Positions 37,448 to 46,641 are shown, counted from the first letter of the stretch. The stretch: 64,000 nt of DNA from Achromobacter sp. AONIH1 (GCF_002902905.1 NZ_CP026124.1:1240001-1304000), one strand, 5' to 3'. The notes: generated by a model from the letters alone, not told the origin. Numbers and translations are program-made.

Positions 37448-38080
37448 CTATTGGTTGCGCTGGTTCAGCGCCTGGATCAGGCCGTCGATGCCGTTCTGGT
37501 TGATCTGCTGCGCGAACTGGTTGCGGTAGTTCTCGATCAGCCAGATGCCCTCGACGTTCATGTCGTAGATCTTCCAGCCTTGCGGCGTCTTTTCCAGGCG
37601 GTAGTCCACGCCCACCGGCGCGGCGTTGGTCTGGCTGATCTGTGTGCGCACGACCACGTCGTCGCCATCCAGGCTGCCGCGGCTCGGCACCAGCGTGACC
37701 TTGGTGTTGTTGTCGACCCGCGTCAGCGCGCCGCTATAGGTGCGCACCAGCGTGCCGCGGAAGGCCTCGGCCAGATCGTGCTTCTGCTTGTCGTTGGCCT
37801 GGCGCCAGTAGCGGCCGGCGGCCAGGCGGGTCGTCTTCTGGAAGTTCACGTAGGGCAGGATGTGCTGGTCGACCACCTGGTTGATGCGCGTCGTGTTGCC
37901 GGACTTGACCGCGCCGTCGCTCTTGAGCACGGCCAGGGCCTGGTCGGCCGCGGCCAGCACGAACTTGTCGGCCGGCCCGTTGGGGTCGGGCTGGGTCTGG
38001 GCATTGGCGCTGGCGGCGGCCAGGCTCATCAGGCCGGCAACCGCCAGCCGCTTGAATGTCGAAAACAATGAAAACTGCAT
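37448..38080 (-). CDS. mlaC: MlaC periplasmic phospholipid-binding protein
   Basis: 210 aa. Carries phospholipid between MlaA at the outer membrane and MlaFED at the inner membrane. Signal peptide cleaved near ANAQ; Tol_Tol_Ttg2 domain with FQKTTRLAAGRYWRQA, FRGTLVRTYSGAL and WKIYDMNVEGIWLIENYR. Last gene of mlaFEDAC. Confidence 0.95.
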   Translation of the reverse strand: MQFSLFSTFKRLAVAGLMSLAAASANAQTQPDPNGPADKFVLAAADQALAVLKSDGAVKSGNTTRINQVVDQHILPYVNFQKTTRLAAGRYWRQANDKQKHDLAEAFRGTLVRTYSGALTRVDNNTKVTLVPSRGSLDGDDVVVRTQISQTNAAPVGVDYRLEKTPQGWKIYDMNVEGIWLIENYRNQFAQQINQNGIDGLIQALNQRNQ

Positions 38081-38117
38081 GAACTCTCCTTGCTGCGCCG
38101 CGAGCGGCGGCGTTGAC

Positions 38118-38918
38118 TTACTTGGCGGGCTGGACGACCGGCGCCATGGCGGGGGCGGCGCCCTTGGCGTCGTCCTCGTCGTCTTCGTAGTTCGGCAGCG
38201 CGGACTCGTCGCCCACCTTCTGGCCCAGCACCATGGCGGCGCGGCGTTGCAGGTAGGCGTCGCGCACGAAGCTGTACGGATCCAGCGCCACGCGGTCGAT
38301 CGTGTTGGTCGCGTCCAGCAGGCTGGCGCGCGCGTCCACCACGCTCAGGCCCCACAGCGAATTGCGCAGCGGCACGTTGTCGATCGCGCTGATGCTGGTG
38401 TAGGTGGCCTTGCGACCGTAGAAGTCGCCGGCCAGGCCGACGCCGTCGCGGATGGTGGACGAGCCGAAGAACGGCAGCACCAGGTACGGGCCCTGGCCGA
38501 TGCCCCAGACGCCCAGCGTGGTGCCGAAGTCGTTCGGGATCTTGCGCGCGCCGTTGGCCGAGGCGACGTCGAAGCAGCCGCCCACGCCCATGGTGGTGTT
38601 GAACAGGAAGCGGCCCAGCGTGTTGACGAAGTCGTGGCCACGGCCTTGCAGCATGCTGTTGGCGCCGGACCAGAGGTCGCCGACGTTGCTGAAGATGTTG
38701 TGCACGCAGCTGCGCACCGGCTGCGGCGTGACGTAGGTGTAGGCCTGGGCGACGGGCTTGAAGACCACCCGGTCGACCGAATCATTGAACTTGTAGACGC
38801 CCCGGTTGAAGCCTTCCCAGGGATCGCGCGGATCGGGGTTCTTGGGCGCGGCGCAGCCGGCCATCAGTGCGCCCGCGGCCGCGACGGTGGCGATGCGGGA
38901 AAGAGCGTGCGTGTTCAT
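38118..38918 (-). CDS. mlaA: MlaA (VacJ) outer-membrane lipoprotein
   Basis: 266 aa. Lipobox ALMAGC, so Cys22 is the lipidated residue. VacJ domain: DPWEGFNRGVYKFNDSVDR, LQGRGHDFVNTLGRFLFNTT, FGTTLGVWGIGQGPYLVLP. Removes misplaced phospholipids from the outer leaflet. Its position inside the operon, between mlaD and mlaC, is the beta-proteobacterial arrangement. Confidence 0.95.
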   Translation of the reverse strand: MNTHALSRIATVAAAGALMAGCAAPKNPDPRDPWEGFNRGVYKFNDSVDRVVFKPVAQAYTYVTPQPVRSCVHNIFSNVGDLWSGANSMLQGRGHDFVNTLGRFLFNTTMGVGGCFDVASANGARKIPNDFGTTLGVWGIGQGPYLVLPFFGSSTIRDGVGLAGDFYGRKATYTSISAIDNVPLRNSLWGLSVVDARASLLDATNTIDRVALDPYSFVRDAYLQRRAAMVLGQKVGDESALPNYEDDEDDAKGAAPAMAPVVQPAK

Positions 38919-38993
38919 GATCAGGGCATCCCTATCAATATTTTCTTATAAGCGACGGCTGTGCGGCAGGCAATACCGCGCGCCGGTTAGTCT

Positions 38994-39494
38994 TTAATTC
39001 GCGGGCGTCTTGGCCGGTTCCTGGGCGCCGCCCGAGCCTTGCTTTTCGGCCGATCCGTAGAGGAACTTGCTGATCAGCTGCTCGAGCACGACGGCGCTTT
39101 GGGTATAGCGGATTTTGCCGCCCTCGGCAAAGTTCTCTTCCTCGCTGCCCGGCGTCAGGCCCAGGTACTGTTCGCCCAGCAGGCCGGACGTCAGGATGGC
39201 GGCCGACGAGTCCTTGGGGAACTTGTAGGTCGTCTCAAGGTTGATGGACACCACCGCCTGGAAGGTCTTGTCGTCGAAGGAGATGCCGGCGATCCGCCCC
39301 ACCACCACGCCGGCGCTCTTGACGGGCGCGCGCACCTTGAGGCCGCCCACGTTATCGAAGTTCGCCGTGACGGTATAGGTGGGCGCGAAGGAGAAGGCGC
39401 TCAGGTTGCCGGCGCGCAACGCCAGGAACGCCAGCGCGGCCGCGCCCAGCAGTACGAACAGGCCTACCCAGAAGTCGGTTTTTTCGCGTGACAT
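38994..39494 (-). CDS. mlaD: MlaD, MCE-domain lipid transport protein
   Basis: 166 aa from the ATG at 39494; TTG at 39500 is the only longer option. N-terminal anchor (DFWVGLFVLLGAAALAFLAL) and MCE domain (YTVTANFDNVGGLKVRAPVK, SGLLGEQYLGLTPG). Forms the hexameric periplasmic ring of the MlaFED complex. 12 bp after mlaE. Confidence 0.95.
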   Translation of the reverse strand: MSREKTDFWVGLFVLLGAAALAFLALRAGNLSAFSFAPTYTVTANFDNVGGLKVRAPVKSAGVVVGRIAGISFDDKTFQAVVSINLETTYKFPKDSSAAILTSGLLGEQYLGLTPGSEEENFAEGGKIRYTQSAVVLEQLISKFLYGSAEKQGSGGAQEPAKTPAN

Positions 39495-39506
39495 GATCAA
39501 TCCGTA

Positions 39507-40295
39507 TCAGTTTCCAAACATCAAGGCCGTAAGCAGGAAATCCAGGCCCAGCACCGCCAGCGATCCCACCACCACGGTGCGTGTGGTGGCACGGGCCACG
39601 CCCTCGGGCGTGGGCTTGGCCTGCCAGCCTTCGTAGAGCGAGACCAGCGTCACGGTGACGCCGAACACCAGGCTCTTGATGACGCCGTTGAGCACGTCGT
39701 TCCAGACGTCCACGCCGTTCTGCATCTGCGACCAGAAGGCGCCGGGGTCCACGCCGATCATCAGCACGCCGACCACCCAGCCGCCCAGGATGCCCACCAT
39801 GGAGAACACCGCCGCCAGGATGGGCATGGCGATGATGCCGCCCCACAAGCGCGGCACCAGCACGCGGCGCATCGGGTCCACCGCCATCACTTCCATCGCC
39901 GACAGCTGTTCGCCGGCCTTCATCAGGCCGATCTCGGCGGTCAGCGAGGTGCCCGCGCGGCCGGCGAACAGCAGCGCCGTGACCACCGGCCCCAGCTCGC
40001 GCACCAGCGACAGCGCCACCAGCAGGCCCAGCGCTTCCGACGAGCCGTAGCGGTTCAGCGTGTAATAGCCCTGCAGGCCCAGCACGAAGCCGACGAACAT
40101 GCCGGACACGGCGATGATCAGCAGCGAGTAATTGCCGATGAAGTGGATCTGCTGCGATACCAGGCGCGGGCGCGAGAACGCGATGCCGCTGCGCCCCAGC
40201 AGGCCCAGGAAGAAACGGGTGAAGTAGCCGATACCGGAAATCTGGCCCCGGATCCAGCCGCCCAGCGCGCTGATGGGATTGGTCTTGCCGCTCAT
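39507..40295 (-). CDS. mlaE: MlaE, permease of the phospholipid ABC transporter
   Basis: 262 aa from the ATG at 40295 (4-bp overlap with mlaF). MlaE/Ycf84-type: [58 protein letters not shown] (coupling helix), then five or so membrane segments. Confidence 0.95.
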   Translation of the reverse strand: MSGKTNPISALGGWIRGQISGIGYFTRFFLGLLGRSGIAFSRPRLVSQQIHFIGNYSLLIIAVSGMFVGFVLGLQGYYTLNRYGSSEALGLLVALSLVRELGPVVTALLFAGRAGTSLTAEIGLMKAGEQLSAMEVMAVDPMRRVLVPRLWGGIIAMPILAAVFSMVGILGGWVVGVLMIGVDPGAFWSQMQNGVDVWNDVLNGVIKSLVFGVTVTLVSLYEGWQAKPTPEGVARATTRTVVVGSLAVLGLDFLLTALMFGN

Positions 40296-41128
40296 GCCTT
40301 GCGCCCCTGTTGTTGCGCCAGCCATTTCTTGAAGGCCGGTGTTTCGGGGTACTGGAACGCGACGGGGCCGTCGGGTTCGCCCTTGAGGAATTGCTGCACG
40401 TAGGGGTCCTGCGATTGCGACAGGATCTGCGGGGTGCCGGCGGCCTTGAGTTCTCCCTGGCCGACCAGATAGACCTGGTCGGCGATGGCGAAGGATTCCT
40501 GCACGTCGTGGGTGATCAGCACCGAGGCGCAGCCCAGGCGGTCGGCCAGGTCGCGGATCAGGCGGGCGGTGATGCCCATGGAAATCGGGTCCAGGCCGGC
40601 GAAGGGCTCGTCATACAGGATTAGCTCGGGCTCCAGCACCACGGCGCGTGCCAGCGCGACCCGGCGCGCCATGCCGCCGGATACCTCGGCGACCTTCAGG
40701 TGGGCAGCGGCGCGCAGGCCGACGGCGTCGAGCTTGTCCAGCACGCGCTCGGTCAGTTCGGCCTCGCTCAGCCGGGTGTGCTCGCGTAGCGGAAAAGCAA
40801 CGTTTTCGAAGACGTTCAGGTCGGTGAACAGTGCGCCCTGCTGGAACAGCACGCCCATGCGCTTGCGCAACGACTGCATTCCGGCGGCGTCGACGGCGGC
40901 GATGTCCTGGCCGAAAGCCTGGACGGTGCCGCGCTGGGCGATCAATTGGCCGGTGGCCGCGCGCAGCAGCGTGGTCTTGCCCGAGCCGGAGCCGCCCATG
41001 ATGGCGACGACCTGGCCGGCCCGCACGTCCATGGAGATGTCGCGCAGCACGGTGAATTCACCGTAGCCGAGCGCGACGCCCTCCAGGCGCAGGGCGAATT
41101 CGGGGGTGCTGCGGGTGTGAGCGGACAT
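40292..41128 (-). CDS. mlaF: MlaF, ATPase of the phospholipid ABC transporter
   Basis: 278 aa from the ATG at 41128; the longer open frame lacks ABC features. Walker [10 protein letters not shown], signature [15 protein letters not shown], Walker [14 protein letters not shown]-loop ITHDVQESF. The C-terminal tail [16 protein letters not shown] resembles the MlaF extension. First gene of the operon; promoter about 160 bp upstream. Confidence 0.95.
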   Translation of the reverse strand: MSAHTRSTPEFALRLEGVALGYGEFTVLRDISMDVRAGQVVAIMGGSGSGKTTLLRAATGQLIAQRGTVQAFGQDIAAVDAAGMQSLRKRMGVLFQQGALFTDLNVFENVAFPLREHTRLSEAELTERVLDKLDAVGLRAAAHLKVAEVSGGMARRVALARAVVLEPELILYDEPFAGLDPISMGITARLIRDLADRLGCASVLITHDVQESFAIADQVYLVGQGELKAAGTPQILSQSQDPYVQQFLKGEPDGPVAFQYPETPAFKKWLAQQQGRKA

Positions 41129-41285
41129 GGGCAACGAAAGGGTGTTTCGGCGGCGGTGCTTGCCGGCCAGTCCGTCCGGCGCGGGCAAGGGGCCGCAGCG
41201 CTGGCAGAACAGGCTGCGTCGGGAAGCGCCCTGTTACTCATATGCCGGGACAGGAAATCGGATCTGTAACCGGCGGCGAGGGGCC

Positions 41286-41313
41286 ATTGTATCCCGACGA
41301 TTTGTGATCACAA
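41286..41313 (-). promoter_or_regulatory. mlaF promoter with palindromic operator
   Basis: Minus strand: -35 TTGTGA (41313-41308), 16-bp spacer, -10 TACAAT (41291-41286). The perfect 12-bp palindrome TTGTGATCACAA (41302-41313) covers the -35, so a dimeric regulator could block or recruit polymerase. It resembles a CRP half-site pair without the usual 6-bp centre, so CRP itself is unlikely. Confidence 0.5.
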
Positions 41314-41416
41314 TCTGTTAGGCAACGAGTGGAACAGTCTTTTCACAATCAGGGACAATCCGTGGGGCGAGGCGGCGGCCGCCCGGCGCATGGCCCTTCC
41401 GGAAATCGGTCCCGGA

Positions 41417-42478
41417 TTAGCGCCGGGCCTGGGCTGCGGCGGTCTCAATGGCCAGCCGGCGCACCAGCTCGGCGGCGCTCTCGCGCCGCGCCATGGGCGC
41501 GCCCTGGCCCGCCCACAGCGACAGCACGTCGATATCGCCGGCGCGGCCGCCGGCATTGCGCATGGGCCGCGTCAGGGCGTTCTGCAACGGATAGGGCAGG
41601 ATGTCGGACGGATTAGCGTCCATGTCGCGCATGAATGCATTGGCGATGCCGCGTGCCGGCCGTCCCGAAAAGGCCCGGGTGATGCGCGACTGCTCGGAGC
41701 GGGAGGCGGGCAGCGCGGCCTTGTAGGCGTCACAGATGCCGGATTCCTCGGTGGACAGAAAGGCCGTCCCCATTTGAGCGGCCTGCGCGCCCAGCGCCAG
41801 CGCGGCGGCGATGCCGCGGCCGTCCATGATGCCGCCGGAGGCGATCACCGGCACCGAGACCGCGTCGGCCACCTGAGGCACCAGCGCCAGCGTGCCGATA
41901 AGCGACTGGTCAAAATCGTCCAGGAAAGTGCCGCGATGGCCGCCGGCCTCATAGCCCTGGGCCACCACGGCGTCCACGCCGTCCTGTTCCAGCGCCACCG
42001 CTTCGCGCACGGTGGTGGCCGTGCCCACCGTCAGGATGCCCAGCTCGCGGCACCGCGCCAGCACCTCCGGCGCGATGCGGCCGAAGGTAAAGCTGAACAC
42101 CGCCGGCCGCGCGCGCAACACGGCTTCGATCTGCGTCGCCAGCGGATCGGCCTGCGGGCCGGGCATGGCGGGCGCGTCCAGTCCCAGTTGCGCGTGATAC
42201 CGCGCCATCAGCGCCAGCAGGCGCGCGCCGTCGCCCCGATAGGGCTGGTCCGGCACGGACGCGAACAGGTTGATGGCGTAGGGACGGTCGGTGCGCTCGC
42301 GGATCGCGCCGGCGGCTTGCTCGATCTGGGCGGCGCTCAGGTAGGCGGCGCCCAGCGAGCCCAGCACGCCCGCCCGCGACGATTCGGCCACCAGCGCCAC
42401 CGTGGTGGCCCCGCCGGCCATGGGGGCCTGGATGACAGGCTGGTCGAGTTCAAGTCGTTCGCAAAGGCGGGATGTCAT
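41417..42478 (-). CDS. Nitronate monooxygenase-family flavoprotein
   Basis: 353 aa FMN barrel enzyme. VIQAPMAGGATTVALVAESS, the FMN-binding AQGYEAGGHRGTF with the catalytic-type His, ASGGIMDGRGIAAALALGAQ and MGTAFLSTEES. Oxidises alkyl nitronates in characterised members. 21 bp after the Bug receptor gene, so probably one operon with it. Confidence 0.88.
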   Translation of the reverse strand: MTSRLCERLELDQPVIQAPMAGGATTVALVAESSRAGVLGSLGAAYLSAAQIEQAAGAIRERTDRPYAINLFASVPDQPYRGDGARLLALMARYHAQLGLDAPAMPGPQADPLATQIEAVLRARPAVFSFTFGRIAPEVLARCRELGILTVGTATTVREAVALEQDGVDAVVAQGYEAGGHRGTFLDDFDQSLIGTLALVPQVADAVSVPVIASGGIMDGRGIAAALALGAQAAQMGTAFLSTEESGICDAYKAALPASRSEQSRITRAFSGRPARGIANAFMRDMDANPSDILPYPLQNALTRPMRNAGGRAGDIDVLSLWAGQGAPMARRESAAELVRRLAIETAAAQARR

Positions 42479-42499
42479 GGCGCGCTCCTGGGGCGTGGG

Positions 42500-43486
42500 T
42501 TACTGGAGCTGGATGTTTCCAGCTTTGATTACGTGGGCCCACTTCCCGGTTTCGCTCTTGATGAAGGCGGCGAAGTCCTCGGGCGTGCCGCCGCCGGCCT
42601 GGCTGCCGGTGTCGGCGATGGCCTTTTGGACTTCGGGTTCCTTCAGGATGCGGTTGAACTCCGCATTGAGCCTGGCGATGATGGGCGCCGGGGTGCCGGC
42701 CGGGGCGACGATGCCCTGCCAGTTATACGATTCGAAGCCGCCCAGGCCCGATTCGGCCATGGTCGGCACGTCGGGCAGCACGGCCAGGCGCCTGGCCGAG
42801 GTGACCGCGATCGGGTGGATCTTCTTGCCCTGGATGGCCGGCAGCGCCGAATAACCCATCTCGAACATCATCGAGATATGGCCGCCCATCAGGTCGGTCG
42901 CGGCCAGGCTGCCGCCCTTGTACGGGACGTGCACGATGTCGATCCCGGCCTGCTCGCGGAACATCTCGCCGGACAGGTGGTGCGCGCCACCCACGCCGGA
43001 CGAGCCGAACGACAGCTTGCCCGGCTGCTTCCTGGCCAGCGCGATCAGGTCGGCCAGCGTCTTGACCGGCAGCTCATTGTTGACGCTGAGCACCAGCGGG
43101 CTGTTCTCGATCAGGATGACGGGCGCCAGGTCCTTCTGCGGGTTGTACGGCATTTCCTTCATCAGCGACGGGTTCACCGCCATCGGCGCCAGGTTGCCGG
43201 TGCCGATGGTGTAGCCGTCGGGCTGGGCCTTGGCGATCAGGTTGGTGCCGACCACGCCGCCGGCGCCGGCCTTGTTCTCGACCACGACGGGTTGTCCCAG
43301 CGATTCGCCCAGCTTGCGCGCCAGCAGGCGCACGCGGGTGTCGGCGAAGCCGCCCGGCGCATAGGGCACGATCATGGTGATGGGCCTGGCGGGCCAGTCG
43401 GCGGCCTGGGCGTGGGCCTGGCTGCACGGGGCGGCGACGGCCGCGAGGGTGGCCAGGGCGGCGATCAGGGGGCGCAACGGTTTCAT
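42500..43486 (-). CDS. Bug-family tripartite tricarboxylate receptor
   Basis: 328 aa periplasmic binding protein. Signal peptide cleaved near AHAQ; mature start WPARPITMIVPYAPGGFADT is diagnostic, with VENKAGAGGVVGTNLIAKA and FGSSGVGGAHHLSGEMF. These receptors are hugely expanded in Bordetella and relatives. No TctA/TctB membrane genes are adjacent, so it is an orphan receptor here. Confidence 0.93.
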   Translation of the reverse strand: MKPLRPLIAALATLAAVAAPCSQAHAQAADWPARPITMIVPYAPGGFADTRVRLLARKLGESLGQPVVVENKAGAGGVVGTNLIAKAQPDGYTIGTGNLAPMAVNPSLMKEMPYNPQKDLAPVILIENSPLVLSVNNELPVKTLADLIALARKQPGKLSFGSSGVGGAHHLSGEMFREQAGIDIVHVPYKGGSLAATDLMGGHISMMFEMGYSALPAIQGKKIHPIAVTSARRLAVLPDVPTMAESGLGGFESYNWQGIVAPAGTPAPIIARLNAEFNRILKEPEVQKAIADTGSQAGGGTPEDFAAFIKSETGKWAHVIKAGNIQLQ

Positions 43487-43519
43487 GCTGGGGACTCCTC
43501 TTTCATAATGAGCGCGGCC

Positions 43520-44740
43520 TCAGGGGGCATTGCCCCTTGGGTCGACTGCATTATGCCCAGCGCTGCCGCGCGCGGCCGTGATTTTCCCCAAGCCCCAGGC
43601 CGACAGCGCCAGCAGCGCCGCGCCCGCCGCCAGCGTCTGCGGCAGGCTGGCGCCCAGCCGCGCCGTCCAGGCGGCCAGCAGCGGGCCGACAATCTGGCCG
43701 GCGGCGAAGGCCGCCGTCATCAGGGCGGCGGCACGGGGCGCGGCCGCGCCCGCCAGGCGCCGGGCCGCCACCATGCCGGCCTGGGTGATGACCATGAAGG
43801 TGCCGCCCACCAGCAGCGCCGCCACGATCACGGCGGCCAGGTCGTGCCGCAGCGCCGCCACCGCCATGCCCAGCGCCATCGCCGCCTGCGCGCCGCGCCA
43901 GATCCGGATCTCGCCGTGCCGGCGCGCCAGCTTAGGCACCATCAGGCAGGACAGCGCGGCGGCCAGTCCGAACAGGGGCCAGGCCCAGCCGAACACCGCC
44001 GGATCGGGCATGACTTCCTTGGCCATGGCGGGCAGGAAGGTGGCGGGAATGATGTAGCCGATGCCGAACACGCCGTAGTGCAACGCCAGTCCCGCCATGC
44101 CGCGCGGCAGCGGTTCCCGGTTGGATGGGCGGGCGGACGCGGCGGTGGCCGGCAGCGCCGCGCGCAGTCTGGGCCAGGCGGCCATCGACAAGGCCAGCGC
44201 CAGCGCGCCCAGCGCCACCCAGCATTGCGCCGCCGTGGCGCCGGCCGCCATCAGGGCCAGGCAGGCCAGCCCGGTCGCCGCGATGCCGGCGCCCACGCCC
44301 GCATAGACCACGGCGGACGCGGCCGGCTCGATCGGGTCGCCCGCCCGCGCGGGCCGCCATGAGGCCACGCAGATGAAGCCCAGCGCGCTGGCCCAGCCGG
44401 CCGCCAGCCGCAGCGCGGCCCAGCCCGCCACGGAGTGGGGCAGCGGCATGGCCAGGGTCAGCGCCGCCACCGCCAGCAGGCTGGCGCCCAGCGCGGCCAG
44501 CGGCCGGCGCGGCGGCCACGCGGCCGCGATCAACGCGCCCAGCAGGTAGCCCGCGTAGTTGGCCGAGGCCAGCCAGCCGCCTTGTTCCAGCGAGAGCGCG
44601 GCGTCGTGCGCCATCAGCGGCCAGACCGGCGTGAAGGCGAAGCGGCCGATGCCCATCAGCGCGGCCAGCGCCAGCGCGGCCGGCCAGGCGAGGCTGACGG
44701 CGCTGCGGGCGGGGACGAGGGGCTGGGCATGGCTTGACAT
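43520..44740 (-). CDS. YbfB/YjiJ-family MFS transporter
   Basis: 406 aa, 12 helices. GIGRFAFTPVWPLM near the N-terminus and GGWLASANYAGYLLGAL are the family hallmarks. The function of this family is not established. Divergent from a LysR gene and followed by the Bug receptor and monooxygenase genes, all probably LysR-regulated. Confidence 0.9.
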   Translation of the reverse strand: MSSHAQPLVPARSAVSLAWPAALALAALMGIGRFAFTPVWPLMAHDAALSLEQGGWLASANYAGYLLGALIAAAWPPRRPLAALGASLLAVAALTLAMPLPHSVAGWAALRLAAGWASALGFICVASWRPARAGDPIEPAASAVVYAGVGAGIAATGLACLALMAAGATAAQCWVALGALALALSMAAWPRLRAALPATAASARPSNREPLPRGMAGLALHYGVFGIGYIIPATFLPAMAKEVMPDPAVFGWAWPLFGLAAALSCLMVPKLARRHGEIRIWRGAQAAMALGMAVAALRHDLAAVIVAALLVGGTFMVITQAGMVAARRLAGAAAPRAAALMTAAFAAGQIVGPLLAAWTARLGASLPQTLAAGAALLALSAWGLGKITAARGSAGHNAVDPRGNAP

Positions 44741-44785
44741 GAGCCCACTCTACGACTGTACTAATATCTTGAATAGTGAATTATT

Positions 44786-44801
44786 AAGAACATAGGTTCT
44801 T
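44786..44801. promoter_or_regulatory. Dyad immediately before the LysR start
   Basis: AAGAAC-ATAG-GTTCTT, perfect 6-bp arms, ending 3 bp before the ATG. The 64-bp divergent gap is unusually AT-rich (CTAATATCTTGAATAGTGAA nearby) and must hold both promoters. The dyad occupies the place of a Shine-Dalgarno sequence, so binding would block transcription or translation of lysR. Confidence 0.45.
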
Positions 44802-44804
44802 TAA

Positions 44805-45668
44805 ATGAGAAATTTGGATCTGGACGCACTGCAGATTTTCAAGGCGGTGGCCGATGAAGGTGGCGTGGCGCGCGCGGCCGCCCAGCTGAACCGTGTGCAG
44901 TCCAACGTGTCCACCCGGCTCAAGCAGCTGGAGGCTGCACTGGATGCGCCCTTGTTCCGCCGCCAGAACCGGCGCCTGGTGCTGTCGGACCAGGGCCGCG
45001 TGCTGCTGTCCTACGCCGACCGTCTGCTGCGGTTGTCGGCCGAGGCGCAGCAGGCCGTGCGCGACGGCGCGCCGCGCGGCACGTTGCGCCTGGGCACCAT
45101 GGAAAGCACGGCGGCGGCCCGGTTGCCGCCGGTGCTGGCGGCCTACCACGCGGCCTGGCCGCAGGTGCGCATCGAGCTGGTCACGGGCACCTCGGCCGCG
45201 CTGGCGGCCAAGGTGCGCGACTACGAACTCGAAGCGGCCTTCGTGGCCGAGCCCTTTCCCGCCGAGGGACTGGCGTCAACCGAGGCCTTCGCCGAAACGC
45301 TGGTCCTGATTTCGCCGCGCGCCTGGCCCGAGATCGCCGACGCGCGGGCGCTGGCCGATCACACGGTGATCGCCTTCGCGTCCGGCTGTTCCTATCGCCG
45401 CATCCTGGAGTCCTGGCTCGGCCGCGAAGGCGTGGCGCCGGGCAAGGTGATGGAGTTCGCGTCCTATCACGCGATCGTCGCCTGCGTGGCGGCCGGTACG
45501 GGCGTGGCCATCGTGCCGCGCTCCGTGCTGGATGTGCTGGGCGGGCAGACCGCGCTGCGGGTGCGCGACCTGCCGGGCAAGTACGGAGCCGCGCGCACCC
45601 GGCTGGTGTGGCGGGTCGATGACGACACGCCGGCGGTGCAGGCGCTGCGCGATCAACTGGCGGCCTGA
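44805..45668 (+). CDS. LysR-family transcriptional regulator
   Basis: 287 aa. HTH: LDALQIFKAVADEGGVARAA and NRVQSNVSTRLKQLEAALDA; effector domain starting RGTLRLGTMESTAAARLPPV. Divergent from the YbfB-type transporter, its probable target. No Shine-Dalgarno sequence is visible before the ATG. Confidence 0.9.
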   Translation: MRNLDLDALQIFKAVADEGGVARAAAQLNRVQSNVSTRLKQLEAALDAPLFRRQNRRLVLSDQGRVLLSYADRLLRLSAEAQQAVRDGAPRGTLRLGTMESTAAARLPPVLAAYHAAWPQVRIELVTGTSAALAAKVRDYELEAAFVAEPFPAEGLASTEAFAETLVLISPRAWPEIADARALADHTVIAFASGCSYRRILESWLGREGVAPGKVMEFASYHAIVACVAAGTGVAIVPRSVLDVLGGQTALRVRDLPGKYGAARTRLVWRVDDDTPAVQALRDQLAA

Positions 45669-45707
45669 GGCGTCAGGCGGTCGCGCGACGGCCATGCTGC
45701 GAGCGCC

Positions 45708-45740
45708 AAAAAAAACGCGCGGGCATGTGGCCCGCGCGTT
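45708..45740. terminator. Bidirectional terminator, lysR / ompW
   Basis: 11-bp stem AACGCGCGGGC / GCCCGCGCGTT with 5-nt loop, A8 on the left (T-run for ompW transcripts) and TTCTTGCTT on the right (for lysR). Confidence 0.9.
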
Positions 45741-45763
45741 CTTGCTTGATGCGTGCGTCCCGA

Positions 45764-46402
45764 TCAGAAGCGATAGCCGACGCCCAGCGTCGCCACCCAC
45801 GGGTTGATCTTCGCGGTGCCGATGCGTTCGCCGTTCAGGCTGACCTTCGACTTGATGTCGATGTAGCGGATGTCCGCGTTCATGAACCAGCGCTCGCTGA
45901 TCTTGATGTCCGCGCCCAGTTGCGCGGCCACGCCCCACGAATCCTTCAGCTTCAGCTTCGAGCCGTCCAGCGCCCCTTCGGCCTTGGTGTCGAAGAAGTG
46001 CGTGTAGTTCAGGCCGACGCCGATGTAGGGCTGCACCATGCTGTCCGGCAGGATGTGCCATTGCAGGCTCAGCGTGGGCGGCAGGTGCTTGGTCGAGCCG
46101 ATCTTGCCCAGGCCGCCACCACGGATGTCGTGCTGGAAGGGCCAGGCGCCCAGCAGTTCGATGCCGATGTTGCGCGTGGCCATGTAGGTCACGGTGAAGC
46201 TGGGACGGACGTTGTTGTTCACGTCCAGTTTGACGCCGCCGTTGAGCACGCTGCCGTTGTTGGAGTCGGGGCGGACCTGCGTGACGCCGACCTTCAGCAG
46301 CACATCGCCGGCCTCGTGGGCATGGGCGGGGACGGCGAAGGCGCCGGCGGCCAGCAGGCCGGCGATGGCGGTGGCGCGGACGCGCCCGAGCTTCGAAAAC
46401 AT
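45764..46402 (-). CDS. ompW: OmpW-family outer-membrane beta-barrel protein
   Basis: 212 aa. Signal peptide cleaved near AHAH; eight-strand barrel with the OmpW phrases DVLLKVGVTQVRPDSN, NIGIELLGAWPF, LPPTLSLQWHI and VQPYIGVGLNYTHFF; the last residue is Phe, as outer-membrane insertion requires. GGAGAAG precedes the ATG. An FNR-like box lies about 65 bp upstream. Confidence 0.94.
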   Translation of the reverse strand: MFSKLGRVRATAIAGLLAAGAFAVPAHAHEAGDVLLKVGVTQVRPDSNNGSVLNGGVKLDVNNNVRPSFTVTYMATRNIGIELLGAWPFQHDIRGGGLGKIGSTKHLPPTLSLQWHILPDSMVQPYIGVGLNYTHFFDTKAEGALDGSKLKLKDSWGVAAQLGADIKISERWFMNADIRYIDIKSKVSLNGERIGTAKINPWVATLGVGYRF

Positions 46403-46464
46403 TTTCTTCTCCGATCTTTCCGTGGGGTGAGACGACAGGTTCTCAAACCCTGGCGCCGGCAGGC

Positions 46465-46478
46465 TTGACAGGAATCAA
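46465..46478. promoter_or_regulatory. FNR/ANR-like box upstream of ompW
   Basis: TTGAT-TCCT-GTCAA on the minus strand, 9/10 to the FNR consensus TTGAT-N4-ATCAA. Centre about 69 bp from the ATG, suitable for class II activation. ompW is FNR-activated in E. coli, which supports the call; no clear -10 is visible. Confidence 0.5.
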
Positions 46479-46572
46479 ACCCTACCGGGATGTCGGGAAT
46501 CGCGTGGTCGCGCCGCAACACGGCGCGCTGCCCTGCGTGGATCGCGCGCGCGGTTTGGGGGGCAGGCGCGCA

Positions 46573-46613
46573 AATGAAACGCCGCCCCGCGCCTGGACGG
46601 CGCGGGGCGGCGT
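46573..46613 (-). terminator. Rho-independent terminator of gltBD
   Basis: Perfect 15-bp GC stem (46579-46593 with 46599-46613), 5-nt loop, followed on the minus strand by TTTCATTTG. Confidence 0.85.
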
Positions 46614-46641
46614 GGGGGCCGTGCAGGCCGGTCCCGGCCGA

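Noticed and set aside
41302..41313. TTGTGATCACAA as a CRP or FNR site
   Set aside because: The half-sites touch without the spacer that CRP (6 bp) or FNR (4 bp) needs, so only an unspecified dimeric regulator is proposed.
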